Below, in pieces: positions 46,737-59,298 of a DNA stretch of 64,000 nucleotides. The position numbers were made by a program, and so were the translations under genes. Positions within the stretch are counted from its first letter, which is position 1. Every line of letters begins with the position of its first letter. The notes below the pieces were generated by a model that was not told where the DNA came from, did no database searches, and saw only the letters and a program-made list of their open reading frames with translations. The stretch lies in assembly GCF_025698545.1 (NCBI RefSeq), contig NC_068573.1, positions 7,259,001 to 7,323,000 on the forward strand. Direction: 5' to 3'. The stretch is from Gossypium raimondii (Eukaryota; Streptophyta; Magnoliopsida; Malvales; Malvaceae).

Positions 46737-47788
46737 GTTTCAAATATTAATAATAAATAATTTTAATAAGTTTGTTAAATAATAAATCATCTATAAAAAG
46801 GATTTTAGAACATTCTTAAAAATCATTATTATTTTGTTATTAGATTAAAGCTATTATATATATTAAAAATTGAAATATTACTTTTAAAATTTTTAAAACT
46901 AATATTTATTTAAAGCTTTATTTTTGTTTAAAAATAATTAAAAATTAAAAATAGAATATCAACCATATTAGAAATAAATATGAAATTAATGTTTAATTTA
47001 ATAAATATGATGATAATTTTATGTAATATATATTTTTAAAAATACCATTAAAAAATTTTAAAAATAGAATTAAATACACAAATATATATTTTTAATTTTT
47101 TTAATATTGTTGAAGAATTATTTTAATATCACATTTATTTTCTTTTAGTTTATCAAGGTATCTATTGGAGCAAGCCTAGTAAGTAATTCTCCACATTTGA
47201 TTGACCCATTAATTAAGGAAATAGATATTGGCCACGAGTTTTAAAGCTGTACCATACTTAGGGCAATGGTTAAACCCTCGACTACTGGTTAAGGTAGAAG
47301 ATACCATTGCCATTTCACTTAACTCCATAATTTTTTAAGGATCGAATCTCAACCATCGGTTAAGTTGCTCCTTATATTTTTTTAATGTATTATTTATAAA
47401 TCTGTTAAATTTAAAACTTAATATAAATTATTTAATATAATTTAATTTTTTTTACATTAATGTACTTTAATTATTAAATGCAATAAATTTGTGCATTTTA
47501 AGAAAAAATAATATATATAATATTATTGAGAAAACAATGAGAAGAAAAAAAAACAGAGTTTAATGAAGATTTGATGATATCTAATAACTCGGGGGCCTAT
47601 TTTGTCAGAAAAGGAAATTGAAAAACCAATGGATGAAATTCAGTGGTTAACGGCTGAGAAAGAAACTGATGAGTGGCTTATGTAATTTGTTGGTTAGATA
47701 TTTTCACAAACAAGTGGTACAGAGATAGCCCTTCAAAAAATTTTAAAAACCCAAAATCCAATGCCATGATTCCATCAAATATCCAAAA
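46737..47788. other. AT-rich intergenic region before FTRC
   Basis: No gene. A weak inverted pair, GGGCAATGGTTAAACCC (about 47260) and ACCATTGCCATTT (about 47303), may be a MITE trace; too weak to call. Confidence 0.45.
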
Positions 47789-47789
47789 C

Positions 47790-47797
47790 TATAAAAG
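47790..47797 (+). promoter_or_regulatory. TATA box of FTRC
   Basis: TATAAAAG in AACTATAAAAGGTC, 68 bp before the start codon, a spacing that suits a short plant 5' UTR. Confidence 0.6.
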
Positions 47798-47864
47798 GTC
47801 ACACTTCAAGAGAAAGTAGATTAAGCTTTAGTTTCTTTTTGCAGTTAATAAGCCAAGTAACACA

Positions 47865-50800
47865 ATGACTCTTCAAGCAAGTTTCTTTAACTTTGGAAGC
47901 ATTTCTTCTCTTCCTTGCCCTCCCAGAACTTCCCGTCAACGCTTTGTAATCAGAGCTAAAGGTAATAACTTTGGTTGTTTTTCATTGAAACCCAAGTTTT
48001 GTATGGTCATTTTAACCTTCAATTTGATGGATTTGAGCTGCATTATCTTGGGGGTTTGAATTTTATGTGATTATGTACTTAAAATTTCTTCTGTTTTTGT
48101 TTTTTGCTTGAAATCAATGAATTGGAGCTACTCTGTTTGTTGTCTATTTGTTGAAATTCCTGGGGTTTCAATATCATGTGATTATGTGAATCAAAGTTCG
48201 TCTCTTTGTTGTTGACCTTTTTGGGGTTCTTTGGTTTTTCATTTCAGTGGAACCATCAGAGAAATCTGTGGAAATAATGAGGAAATTCTCCGAACAATAT
48301 GCACGTCGTTCAGGCACATATTTCTGTGTGGACAAGGGAGTGACTTCTGTTGTAATCAAGGTACTCTTTAGATTCAGTTTGCATCTTAGGTTCGAAAAAT
48401 CTCCACATAGGAATCATTACCCAGTTTTGATCCCTCCCTAAGTGAGATATTCAAAGGGCTGAATTGCAGAGGACGCATCCATTAGCCTTTTTGTCATTAT
48501 GGCAGCTCAAAAAGCTTCACATATTAGTCTTAGAGTTTGATTTTAAAGTGTTGTTAGTCAGTGAATGTGGTTCATAAGAAGCTACATGATAGTCTTTCGA
48601 TTACAAGATCTTACTTTGAGATGAGAAGAAGAAGACTTTGAAGAGCTATGCTTTAGGGTGTAATTAGATATACTATTTTCTAGTTTTATATCCGAGACTG
48701 TTTCAAGCAAAAACTTTAGTATTTCTGTGTTGGTGAACCTGTGTTGTAACTGGAAGGAATTGAGTTCTGCCCTTAAAGTTAAACTACTGAGGAAAATCTT
48801 TACATCGTTTCAGTTTCGATTGAGTTCTATCGGATAATTTAGAACTTCACATGTTTAAGAGATTTATGGCATCAATAAGCAATGACTTGCGAAGGTAATT
48901 AGAAAATTTTGAATCATTTAGTATTTTGTTCAACACTGTTCCAAACAAAATCATTAGTTATCCCAAACCTTTGTTGTAACTGGAAGGAATCCAGTGCTGC
49001 CTTTAAGCTAAACTAGTGAGGAAAGTCTTCTCTTTGATTCAATTTTGACCAAGTGCTTTTGGAGAATTTAGAGCTTCACATTTTTAGGAGTTGTTCTATT
49101 GGGGAAGTTGAATTCAACATTTTTCAGTGCTTTGTGTGCAAATGGTGGATGAAAGGAACGACCAATTCATAAACAGCAGGATAGATTGAAAAATGATTAT
49201 ATGCTATATTCTACTATTCCAACCAATCTGTGCCTTAGGTTGGATCTTCTCGAGTGATGTATTTTTCTGAATGATGGATTTTCTCATGAAATCTAACTTG
49301 AAAGGTGTAAACATTGTTCTAGTTTTTATCTAGTCCGCTCATCTTTTCACTATATGATACACAAAAACTCATTTCGGATATTTGAACAGGGACTAGCTGA
49401 GCATAAAGATACGTTGGGCGCCCCACTTTGCCCTTGTAGGTAAAATGTCTATGACCTCTCAATATTGTTCAGAATTGTTAATCCTATTACACCTAAATAT
49501 CTTCATGTTTATATCTGTATCAGATTTAATAACATTTAAGTGGTAAAACCCAATTTATTACAGGCATTATGATGACAAAGCTGCTGAGGCAGGGCAGGGA
49601 TTCTGGAATTGTCCATGCGTTCCTATGAGAGAAAGGTAAATATATTGTCATAACATCTTTTAATGTATATTCCTCATGTAAAGTGGTCTTACTTCTAGAA
49701 TCATATGGGAAGTCTGGAAGTAGATATATCATTTGATTCATACTAGAAAGGCGTAGTTGATAACGGCCTTTATAACTGGGTGACTGAGCAGTGCTTCTGA
49801 ACTGGAGCTCATTGTCCCAGAGAACTAGAGCTATTTTGTGAAACTAAGAATGGAACTTTAGTGTCATGATTGAGATTGATTCCAAATTACTTTCTGCAGA
49901 TAATCATAATATTGAAGGTATTAAGTGGGGGAAGGACCATGATTCTTTAATGACTCAAAAATAATCCTACATCAGGCTATTACAGGGATCATGTTTTCAA
50001 TATTGAAGTAACAAGACGTGTACCAAATGAATAGTTGAAAAATAAACTTGGTGCAAAGTAAGGTGGATTTTGTGTTAAAGCTGGTATTATCCATGGAAGA
50101 TGAGATTCCCTGTTGTGTCATCATTAATATTGTGGCCAAGGGCGTTAAGTATTTACTTTGGATTCGAGTTTTGACTCATGGAGTCGTACTTTTGTTTCTT
50201 CCATTTTGAGTTGTACGATGAAAGATTCAAGCTATATTTCTCTTTTATCCAAGGGCAAACAGTCTTCTGAAACAAAAAATTGAAGAACTACTTCTGTGTG
50301 TTCTAAGTTTATACTCTTTCTGATAGCAAGGAAAGTTATTGTATAATTTGAAAGTTTACCTTTCATAATATCAACGATAACAGCCAAAGCATGTCCTTGT
50401 CTGAGGCTGTTGCCTTATGGAGCTATGTTTTTTCTTGACTCTAGGTACATGCGTCTGGCACATTTTAAGACATGAATACAGGACATGACCCTTCAAGCAC
50501 TCTCTAGAGACATAGATAAACATCTCAAAAGTCGAACATATGCATGTCAAAACACATATCCATATCCTACCGTATATAACTGCATGCTCTTATCACTTTG
50601 TATGTCAATTTCCATTAGTTTAATCTAAGTTATTCAATTTATACTACTATTTGGCAGGAAAGAATGTCACTGCATGCTCTTTCTCACTCCTGATAATGAT
50701 TTTGCTGGCCAAGATCAGGTGCGTATTGGGTTTCCTAAATCATTTTTCTTCTGTCACATTTTTGGACATGAGTACAAGGATATAACCTTTCAAGAATTCT

Positions 50801-51657
50801 CCAATACATAGAAAACGGAAAAGGTTTGAACATAATGATATTGAATAACCCATACCCGACACTCGTACTTGATTGGTTAAACTATTGGGTGGCTACTTGT
50901 AGTATCGACTTCAGAGCAATTTAGTCCTTATACATTTAATTTTGAAGCAAACAGGTAAAACTGTAAATAGTGGTAAGGTTGAACCATAAAAAATGTTGAT
51001 GTGTTATATAAGTAATGTGGAAAAAGAAAAGGTGAGCACTTAGTCTTTGTCCTCTTTAAAAAAAATGGTGAATTTTGGAGGTTTTTTTTTTTTTTCACAT
51101 CACTTTAAAACACAAGAATTGTTTTTTGACATTCAAGGATATTGTTGTTTAAAATTTTATTTCTTCGCTTCAAAATTAAATGTAAATAGACTAAATAGCT
51201 CACTTTAATAGTAGAGTGATTAATTTGCCCTTCAAATTAGTACGGGGACCTGCAAAATGGTTTAACCCCACCAAGTCCAATAACATAGTTTCTTACTATT
51301 TCGAACAGAGCCTCGGCATAATTGGCAAATGCTGAGGGCCTAGGTCTTGAGTATCTAGGTTCTTGTCCCAACATATGGGTTTCCAAGCCTACTTTACCTA
51401 GGTTCTTGATCATTTCCGGTTGTGCATTGTGGTGGTTTGATTTTACTTTGTAGTTGCTTAGACATGTACATGTATTTGTACTTGGAAAAGTTTTTTATTT
51501 CGAACAGAAAAGGGTTTGTTACTATCTAGTATTTACTAGCATCACATAAATAGGAGATATTAATCTTACAATTACTGTTCTAACAACATCATATATATTC
51601 TTTGCTGTGCAGGCCATCACACTGGAAGAGATCAAGGAAACAACAGCGAACATGTAG
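47865..51657 (+). CDS. FTRC: Ferredoxin-thioredoxin reductase catalytic (beta) chain, chloroplastic, 6 exons
   Basis: Exons: 47865-47961, 48248-48360, 49390-49439, 49564-49635, 50658-50718, 51613-51657. All introns are GT-AG and phases close to 145 aa, about the length of plant orthologs. The enzyme takes electrons from ferredoxin through a 4Fe-4S cluster and reduces thioredoxins f and m in the stroma, linking light to Calvin-cycle activity; its partner is the variable chain, not seen here. The N-terminus (MTLQASFFNFGSISS..., to about residue 32) is a Ser/Arg-rich transit peptide. The diagnostic CPC-x16-CPC-x8-CHC signature is complete, spanning exons 3-5, and a further conserved Cys lies in GTYFCVDKG. 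All seven catalytic/cluster Cys are kept, so it should be active. Intron 2 (1029 bp) has an internal duplication. Confidence 0.97.
48740..49100 (+). repeat. Imperfect duplication inside FTRC intron 2
   Basis: TGTTGTAACTGGAAGGAAT at 48742 recurs at 48972. Downstream phrases also recur about 230 bp apart (TAAACTA.TGAGGAAA, AATTTAGA.CTTCACAT). About 230-bp unit, two diverged copies. Confidence 0.75.
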
Positions 51658-51699
51658 TTCAAAACATTCAGAACTTGTATTTCCCAATCCCCAAATAAA

Positions 51700-52778
51700 T
51701 ACCAACAGAAAAATGTATTTGTATGTCAATAGGGTAATTTTTTTTTCTCTTTTTATACCTACCTTCACTCCTATATGATCTGGAATTACAGTGGTTAAAC
51801 TCTTTGTATGTATGTCTTTTACCCTCCTTTATGAACCCTTTTAGCAAACATGGTCCTAATTGCTGCACTAATTTGTATTTGGCAATAAACTCGAGTTTAT
51901 ACATTTTGAATAATCAATTCAAACTAGTGAATGCTAATCGTTAATGTTATGATATTTGGTAGCAAAATAGTCTTCATCATAAGACTTCTTGGAGTCTTAA
52001 TTACTCTTATACCTACCTGAATAGTCAGTTTATATAGTTACCTTTAGGAGTGTAATTGAGTCGAGTCAAAGCAAAATTTATAAGAAGCTCGAGCTTATAC
52101 ACAATTTGAAGCTCAGTTGAGTTTATTTATCTAGTAGTAAATGAGTTTTTCAAACTCGATTATATATATATATATATATTCCAGATTGAATTTTAATTGA
52201 GATTTTTAATACTAATTAAAAGTTGTATTAGACTTGCGAGCTATATGACCCAAGCATTGAAGTATTGGAATTTAATTGAGCATTAAGGCCAAGTTTAGGG
52301 ATTTAATTGGATAAAGAAAATTTTATGTACTAGTTTGAACCTTGAAGCTAAATTCATGTACTAGAATGTATATTTACCCTTTATTTAAGAAAATCTTATT
52401 TGTGTTTTGAATTGTAGCATAATTGGCAAGTTTTATGTTTTTGTGATAAAAAATGTTGCCTTTGTTGGGTACAAATCTTCTTTGCTTGTTAGTTGTGATC
52501 AAGCAACCTCATAAAATATTACATTAGTTACATCATGTGAGTACTTTTTTTTATACAATTCCATGTTTGATGATATAAGAAGCCTAACGAAGGTGAATCA
52601 ATGGCAATGAACTATGTGTTGAGCAACTTCTTTTGTGGATATAAATATGATAGAAACAGGATCTGGTTCCATGATTTAAACTAAAGCACAAGTAATTCTT
52701 TGGTCATTTGTTGTGTTGAAAATTGTTGTAAATCATTCTCATCTTGAATATTTTTTTTCAGTAAAAGGTATTATAGAA
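51700..52778. other. Intergenic region between FTRC and the SAM gene
   Basis: The first 200 bp are probable FTRC 3' UTR. At about 52045-52160 a GAGTCGAGTC/GAAGCTCAGTTGAG stretch resembles the repeat at 59299 and may be a small remnant. A short TA run lies at 52164. No gene. Confidence 0.4.
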
Positions 52779-53090
52779 ATTATTGAATAATGAGTTAAAT
52801 TGCATTTTATTCATTTTTTTAAAATAGTTAAATTAATATTTATACATTAGATTAAATAATGAATTGATTCTGTTAAAATTTAATTTATTTTACTGTTAAA
52901 ACTTATGTAGTTGACAATTATACACGACGTGTCATATATACCTCATGCTGACATATAAAAATTATTTTTAACAATAAAATAGATAAAATTTTTAATAGAA
53001 AGATCATTTTAATCTTTAATCTAGAAGAAATTTAATTTACTTATTTTTTAATAGAGGAGTAAAATACAATCTAATTCTTAATTCAATAAT
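52779..53090. mobile_element. MITE-like element with about 45-bp terminal inverted repeats
   Basis: The left end ATTATTGAAT......TTAAATTGCATTTTA matches the reverse complement of the right end (ATTATTGAAT......TTAGATTGTATTTTA), and the similarity continues inward with mismatches. 312 bp, no coding frame. The TSD was not resolved. Confidence 0.65.
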
Positions 53091-53444
53091 ATCTGTGGTA
53101 TTTTACTTATTATTATTATTATTATTATAAGAGTGAAAAGAAAATCAGGAGTTTAGTCTTAATGACAAAATAACCAGAGGATTTTAGTTTGTAACAATTT
53201 TAAGACTGTCTTAGCAACTAAAAAGAAAAGAGAAGAAGGAAACCATACGGCATTGACTTGACCTCAAACAGCTGCAGTGTAGACCCCATTTTCTTCCTTT
53301 CTTTTTCTTTAAGTCTTCTTCTCCTTCTTTGCCATGTAATTTCTTTACAGTTTCCTCAAACACAAATTTCACCATAAAAAACTCTTACTTTATTGACCTG
53401 ACCTCTCTTAAAGTTAAATAGCAAAGGAAGTAAGAGAACTTGAG

Positions 53445-53452
53445 TATAAAAT
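53445..53452 (+). promoter_or_regulatory. Possible TATA box of the SAM-domain gene
   Basis: TATAAAAT 43 bp before the start codon. It is close for a TATA box with a normal 5' UTR, so the true start site may be further upstream. Confidence 0.3.
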
Positions 53453-53487
53453 CCCAAAGTTTCATTATTGATTTCTCTGGTCACAAA

Positions 53488-54109
53488 TGGCAAAACTTAG
53501 AGTTACCATCACCGGGGATGGCTCAAGCAAGGTACCCATAATCTCTTTGGCTCTCAAATTTCAGTTTTTATTATCATTTGGGTTTTGGGTTCTTCAATGA
53601 TTATTGTGTTTCTTTTGTTTTCTGTTAGAACTCTGTACTTTTGTGACATTTTGAGTCACTTTATATTGTTATGGTCTAGTGGAAATTTAACCAAAGTAAT
53701 AAAGAAAAATATGATTTACTTTTGTTAGGTGGTGAAGATGGGAGATGATGCCATGGGTGGCCATAGAAGAATGAATGGAAACAAAAGATTCTTACAAGAC
53801 AAACCCTGGAGAAATGTTGGTAACAGAAGGTTGTTGTTGTCTGATTTTTATTGTCTTTTTGTCTTAATTACATGCTGTTCAAAGATCAATTCTTGTTCAC
53901 AAATATTCTTCCAATTTAAGGTATGACTAGTTTCATCCTATGCTTGTATTCTTGTATGCTTGTATATATAGTCTTATGTAGTCATTTTTGTTGTCATTTC
54001 CACAGGCATCAAATCAATGGTGTCCAGTGGAGATCTAATGGCTTTAAAGGACAAGGTAGTAGCTAATTACAATTGTTAGATTGAATTAGACTTCATATTA
54101 TATATACAC

Positions 54110-54193
<84 letters not shown>

Positions 54194-55779
54194 CAGTTTA
54201 TGCTTTGGTTGTTGATGGATTATGGTGTTGTGATATGACTGAAGGTTCTCGGATTGCTGGAAAAGACCTCCGATTTAAACTGATGCGCAAACGTGGACCT
54301 TTTCAGTTTCGGGATACTTTTGAAGATCATAGAAGGAACATGGAAAAACCGTCAAATCATATTCAGCCACCACAAAATCGTAACAAGCATATGTCTGAAA
54401 CAGGACCTAACAGAATAAACAATCTGAATCAAGTCTCTCACAATAGCATTACGGAAGTTTTGCAAATATATTCCTTGCAAACTATAGATGGATCTAGAGG
54501 TTTTCCCGAGATGCCGAAAATAATACCGACTTCACTTCCAAGGAATGAACTGTTTCCAAGCAATGGAATTTTCAATCCTTCAAGGGAGTCCGGTCTGATG
54601 CCTGGTAGAGGAAAAGCTATAACTTCAATGCCAATCACTCATGCAGCACCAATGAGCAGCATAATGCAGAGAAAGCCACGTGTTGTATGTTTTCTTGCTA
54701 GCGACAGCTTCGTTTTTTTCTTAATATGGTGGATCTTTTTTGTTAGCCTACTTTTTACCTTGTAAACATTGCTTTGACCCTATGTTACTTGGACTGGTAT
54801 ATGAGTATTGGATACATGTATATGTCTAACATGCGAATGTTGACAGGATGAGGAACCTTTCACTGTTGTTACCTTGTTGAACTCACTCGGTTTGGGAAAA
54901 TATGCCATTCATTTTACAGCTGAAGAAGTAAGTAACTCGGTTTTATTAACTTGAACAAATGATGCCTAGGAATGTAGGCATAAATATATCTTGAAAAAAC
55001 CAACATGCCCTTTTGTTTCGTATTCATGATTTGAGCCTCATCCACTATCTGAGTAATCTGTAGTTTCTCGGGGCATGCAAAAATGCTGTTTTCTTCTGAA
55101 TTTTCTGGATCGGTTGCCGCCATTTTCATTTAACCTCAACTAATTTGATAATTGATACATGTAATTGTAGGTGGATATAACTGCATTAAGGCAAATGGGA
55201 GACAGAGACCTCAAAGAGCTGGGGATACCAATGGTAATGTTGATGCATGCTTGTGTTCTTGGTCATGCTATAAGTATACGAACATTGAGCTTCTTGTAAC
55301 ATCTTATCGATAAGTGCTAGTTCTGATTTACTCATTAAGTTTTCTACATGCCAGCTCTGCTCATTGCTGCTCAAGAAACTAGAAATAGTCGGATATAATA
55401 ACCTGATAAACTTTCAATACAGGCTAAAGGTCTTGAATGGAACTCTTTGATATTAGACTTGGCAAGAGATGTCAGTTTTGGGACTCGATTTAGCTGTTGG
55501 CATAGGAAGTTCTGAGTTACTATCAGCTGTAAAAGTTCGGAAATCATTTTGGGAAAGCGATGACTCATAAATATTCTAATATTACAAGGACATTTTTGAT
55601 ATAATCCCATCATATGAACTGAGATCCTAATCATTTTCATTGCAATCTTGCATTCCAAAAGATTAAATTATTTGTTTTGACGAAGTTTTAGTTGATTTTT
55701 GCAGGGACCAAGAAAGAAACTTTTGCTTGCTCTTAGGCCCCATTCAAGGCGGCATCTTCCACACATCATTAGACTTTAA
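53488..55779 (+). CDS. SAM (sterile alpha motif) domain protein, 7 exons
   Basis: Exons: 53488-53532, 53729-53829, 54006-54055, 54245-54684, 54847-54927, 55171-55233, 55705-55779. All introns are GT-AG and phases close to 284 aa. The C-terminal SAM domain (about residues 215-275) is spread over exons 5-7: TVVTLLNSLGLGKYAIHF, then VDITALRQMGDRDLKELGIP, then GPRKKLLLALRP, giving the five-helix pattern with the conserved GP.KKLLLAL end. The N-terminal 210 residues are basic and low in complexity (GGHRRMNGNKRFLQDKPWRN, then a Pro/Asn/Ser-rich part), probably disordered. SAM domains mediate protein-protein or RNA contacts; plant single-SAM proteins of this layout have no firm function that I know. 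No catalytic domain is present. A TATATG microsatellite lies in intron 3. Confidence 0.9.
54110..54193. repeat. (TATATG)n microsatellite in intron 3 of the SAM gene
   Basis: About 13-14 tandem TATATG hexamers ending about 50 bp before the exon 4 acceptor at 54244. It is long enough to be polymorphic in length. Confidence 0.95.
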
Positions 55780-55847
55780 CTTGCTGTTTAAACTGATGGG
55801 AGCTCTTAAATATATTTTAAGTTAGAGAATTTTAGATTATAAAGCTA

Positions 55848-55991
55848 AGGATGGGTTTGGATGGGCGATTGAGTGCGGTGCGGTGCGTTTAATTTACTTT
55901 TTGTCTCACGCTACAGTATCGCTACAGTCTTACCGCTACCGTTATTTTTACACTAAACGCAGGTAAACGCACCGTCCATCCAAACTCACCT
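55848..55991. mobile_element. 144-bp MITE in the SAM gene 3' flank
   Basis: Ends AGGATGGGTTTGGATGGGCG and, reversed, AGGTGAGTTTGGATGGACG: inverted repeats of about 19 bp with few mismatches. TA lies directly outside both ends (55846-55847, 55992-55993), a possible 2-bp TSD. Higher GC than its surroundings (CGGTGCGGTGCG), with CTACAGT/CGCTACAGT repeats inside. It begins 68 bp after the stop codon, so it probably lies in the 3' UTR. Confidence 0.75.
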
Positions 55992-55999
55992 TAATAGGT

Positions 56000-58227
56000 T
56001 ATATTTTCATTTGAAAGATTATAGTGGATAAATTTCTTCTTGGGCTGGCAAATACCCCTTTATTGCTCTTTATGATTCTTTAACTATGTTTGACATTCGT
56101 GTTCTATCCATATTCTGCCATTGGTATGGGGACATATCTAAAGGGTGGGTTATTCGTCCTAGCTTTTAAGGGTTATGTGATAGAGTTTAAGGCAAGGTTT
56201 TAAAATTTCTAATGTTATGGTAAAAGGTAGATGAAAAATACGGGAGAATTTCCATATTAAACTCCCTTATAAGATGATTTATTTATAAGCTCCTTTGCAT
56301 TTAATCAATAAATGTAAATTAAGTTTTTTTAATTACTTCGTTAAAACATCTCATGGTCATAAATGAACTAGAGAGTCTTATCTCATCACTTTAATAAATG
56401 TTTAAAGGGTTATAGACATCCATTATTAATGTATTTACAACGCTTTTCATTAGATGTCTTTTAAATAAAAATGTACCAAATTGACGTTTTGTTAGTTGAT
56501 TATAAAAGTAAGAGAATATAATACTTTTCATGATAATATTTTACTATCGTTGACATTTAAAATTGTCACAAAAATAGCACCAATGGCCTTTACAGTTACT
56601 TTCATGCATAATTTTTATGTTTCGATAAAACATCATAAAAACTCAAAATATCTTTCAATGACCTTTTTGTATTGTTTTCGTGACACTTTCAAAATGTCAT
56701 GAAAAATAATTTTGATGTGGTGGACAGAGTTCTTGAAGACTACTAAACGAAATTATCGATAAGAATAAAGAATGTTTTCATGAGTATGAATAAATGAGTA
56801 TATAATATAATAAATACAACTTTTTTTATACTTTTCATGTCCATTTGATGGCGTGATTGTCTTTTCTAATAATATCATTTTCAAAGTTCAAACATACAAT
56901 TTTTTCAATAAGTTACAAGTATATGAAATTTGTTTAATGTTATATTTTGTATCACAACAACATTATCTGGTTTCTGATTTATTTCTTCAATAACTATATA
57001 AATTTTAATGATGTTTATAATTTAAGCACCACTAAATATATAAATGTTTAATGCGTTGGATTTTCTTCTCCACGCATAGGTCGTAGATTGGATACAAGTG
57101 GTGAACTATTGGATTTGCAAGAGTTAGGGTCACACATATCTCAAAATTGACTAGAAATTACTGTAGATGCTGTTGTGTATCGAATGTGACACTCTACGAT
57201 TTGGGTAATGAAGTGCTAAGATTATTATATTATGTAATATTATATCATATATTTATAGTGAAAGTTGATTACGTTCTATAAATAGTCTGTTTTAGTTTGA
57301 AGGCGCAATTGACATTGCAATGTAGAGAATAAAATAATAAGATAAAAAAAAAAAATGAAGACTTTAGGCAATTTAATTCAACAACCTACTTCTACCGGGT
57401 CTCACCTAAAGAGCAAATCCACTATACAAATTTTAGTAGTACAAACTTTGCTAACCATCCAATCTACCCAAGCTCATCTAGTATAATTGCAACCACAAAG
57501 ATTATTTAGTTTGTATGCACTCACTCTCAACCCAAACCCTCCCATAGAAGGTCAGTAATCACGCTCAAATATGTGTACAATAAGCTCTCACAAAAGGCAT
57601 AAAAAAATTTCTCTCACGTTCATATATTAGTGCTCACAAATGAAGAAATCAACTCTTTCTTTCTCTATGTAGGTGTCTAGCAAGACTGTAAAGAGTTGAT
57701 AATTACTCCCGTAAATCTCCAAAAACCTTTATAATCTATTTCCAAATGAACTCTTAAAATATCTTCTTACAAAATCCTATATTTTAAGGACTCTCATATC
57801 TCCATAATTATTTTATTTTCTTCTTACAAAACTCCCACAATCACTTAATAAATATCATACAAGTAAAAAAATAACAGGCAAATAATATGAAAATCATTCA
57901 AGCCCCCAGACCAAACAAAAAGCATGTTGTAACATACTTTGTGTCCTGCAGACAAAATTCTAACATACCGAGCGAATTCGATTTGATTAAATCAATTTTA
58001 ATTTTAAGTGAATTTTGATTTAGTTAAATTATAATACAATTTCATTAAAACGAATTTCATTAACCGATGGATTAATCGAAAAGTTTGATCTAATTCTATT
58101 ACAACCAAATAATGCTAAAAAGCATTACAATAAAACTAATCGTTTTTCTCCCTTCTCTAAAAACTTATTGCTGAAAACTTTTTTAGCTAAGCATATAAAG
58201 AAGCCCCAAGAAGTGTGATTTGGGTTT
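56000..58227. other. Intergenic region, no gene seen
   Basis: 2.2 kb of AT-rich DNA between the convergent SAM and GASA genes. No credible coding frame, RNA gene or paired terminal repeats were seen. Confidence 0.5.
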
Positions 58228-59143
58228 TCAAGGGCACTTGGGCTTGTTATAGCGGGTTTTCAGTTCTGTGTAACATTTGCCACACATTTCTCGGTTTCCG
58301 TACGTCCCTGGTGGAACACATTTGCATTTGTAACAGCATCTGATACAAGCTCTCAAGCATAGCTTAGTCCTTGAACGTAATTTGCATCTTGGTCCACATA
58401 AAGGTATGCAATCTGCATGTACAAATTGTCAGAAAAGTTGATTTTACAAGGAAACATAAAAATGTAGTGTTTTCTTTTTACCCTTTTTTGTTATAACTGG
58501 TGGAAATGTTCGACTTGGTGGCTTGTATGGCGATGGAGTTGTGGCTGGAGGTGCTGGTGTAGGATTTTGAGGTATATATGGTGGAGTGGGTGGCTGAGTT
58601 GGTGGTGTAGGAGCTGTTGGTTCATATGGGAGACTAGGAGCCATGACTGGTGGTTCATATGGAGGACTAGGAACCTTGACTGGTGGTGGAGCTGGTGGTT
58701 CATATGGAGGACTAAGAACCTCGGCTGAGGGTGCTGGAGCTGGGGTCTGAACCGGGGCTGGAGGTGCCTTGACTGGTATCTGCATATGAATATGCAACAA
58801 TTTCAGCAAACGATGAAAGTTGAAGAACTCATAATCTCTGTAAGTTCATTTTCATAACATATAAATTCTTGTTTTCCAAAATAGAATATGCCAAAAATAT
58901 AAAAGCCATGTTTGCTCAAGATTTTAGCTGAACATTGTTTGGGAAAGAAAAAAACTAACCTCAAGCTTCTCTTCTTGCTCATATGATGAAACCTAGAAAA
59001 ACAAAAAAGATGAAGTTTGAGTTAGATGATATTAACAACTAAGAACCATAGGTAAACGGTGCATGGAAGGTAGCCTAAGCCTATACCTTTGTAGAAACTA
59101 GCAGAAGAGCAGCCAATGGAAATAGCAGAGCTTTGGAAGCCAT
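58228..59143 (-). CDS. GASA14: GASA/snakin family gibberellin-regulated protein with proline-rich spacer, 4 exons
   Basis: Exons on the minus strand: 59143-59087, 58992-58960, 58779-58482, 58412-58228. All introns are GT-AG and phases close to 190 aa. Residues 1-16 (MASKALLFPLAALLLV) are a signal peptide, so it is secreted to the cell wall. Residues 31-129 are a Pro-rich spacer with PPYEPP and PAPAP-type repeats, resembling extensin-like wall proteins. The C-terminal GASA domain (about 130-190) has all twelve conserved cysteines in the family spacing, including CIRCCYKCKC and PPGTYGN, ending NKPKCP. Snakin/GASA peptides act in gibberellin-responsive growth and redox or antimicrobial defence. 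A long Pro-rich spacer is the mark of the Arabidopsis GASA14-like branch; that symbol is by architecture, from memory. Confidence 0.93.
58482..58779 (-). repeat. Proline-rich repeats in GASA exon 3
   Basis: Several copies of a PP(Y)EPP(A/V) phrase, encoded by GGTGGTTCATATGG-type repeats (58618, 58650, 58692), form the spacer. Such coding repeats vary in number between alleles. Confidence 0.8.
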
Positions 59144-59298
59144 CGTTGAGAGCTTTGCTTACACTACTCTTTTGATGCATCGCTCATTCTTGGTTTAAAT
59201 GGAGTTTGGTGTGACTCACCAAATCACTCTGTCGTTTAGATTTAGGTGTGAGTGTCGCATATCAATATAATTTTATAATTTTTAAAGATTCTATTTTT

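Noticed and set aside
54205..54765. A stand-alone 186-codon gene starting at 54205
   Set aside because: It is exon 4 of the SAM gene read through its flanking intron sequence; splice sites and phases fit the 7-exon model.
58491..58703. A 70-codon minus-strand His/Gln-rich frame
   Set aside because: It is an alternative frame of the proline-rich GASA exon 3.
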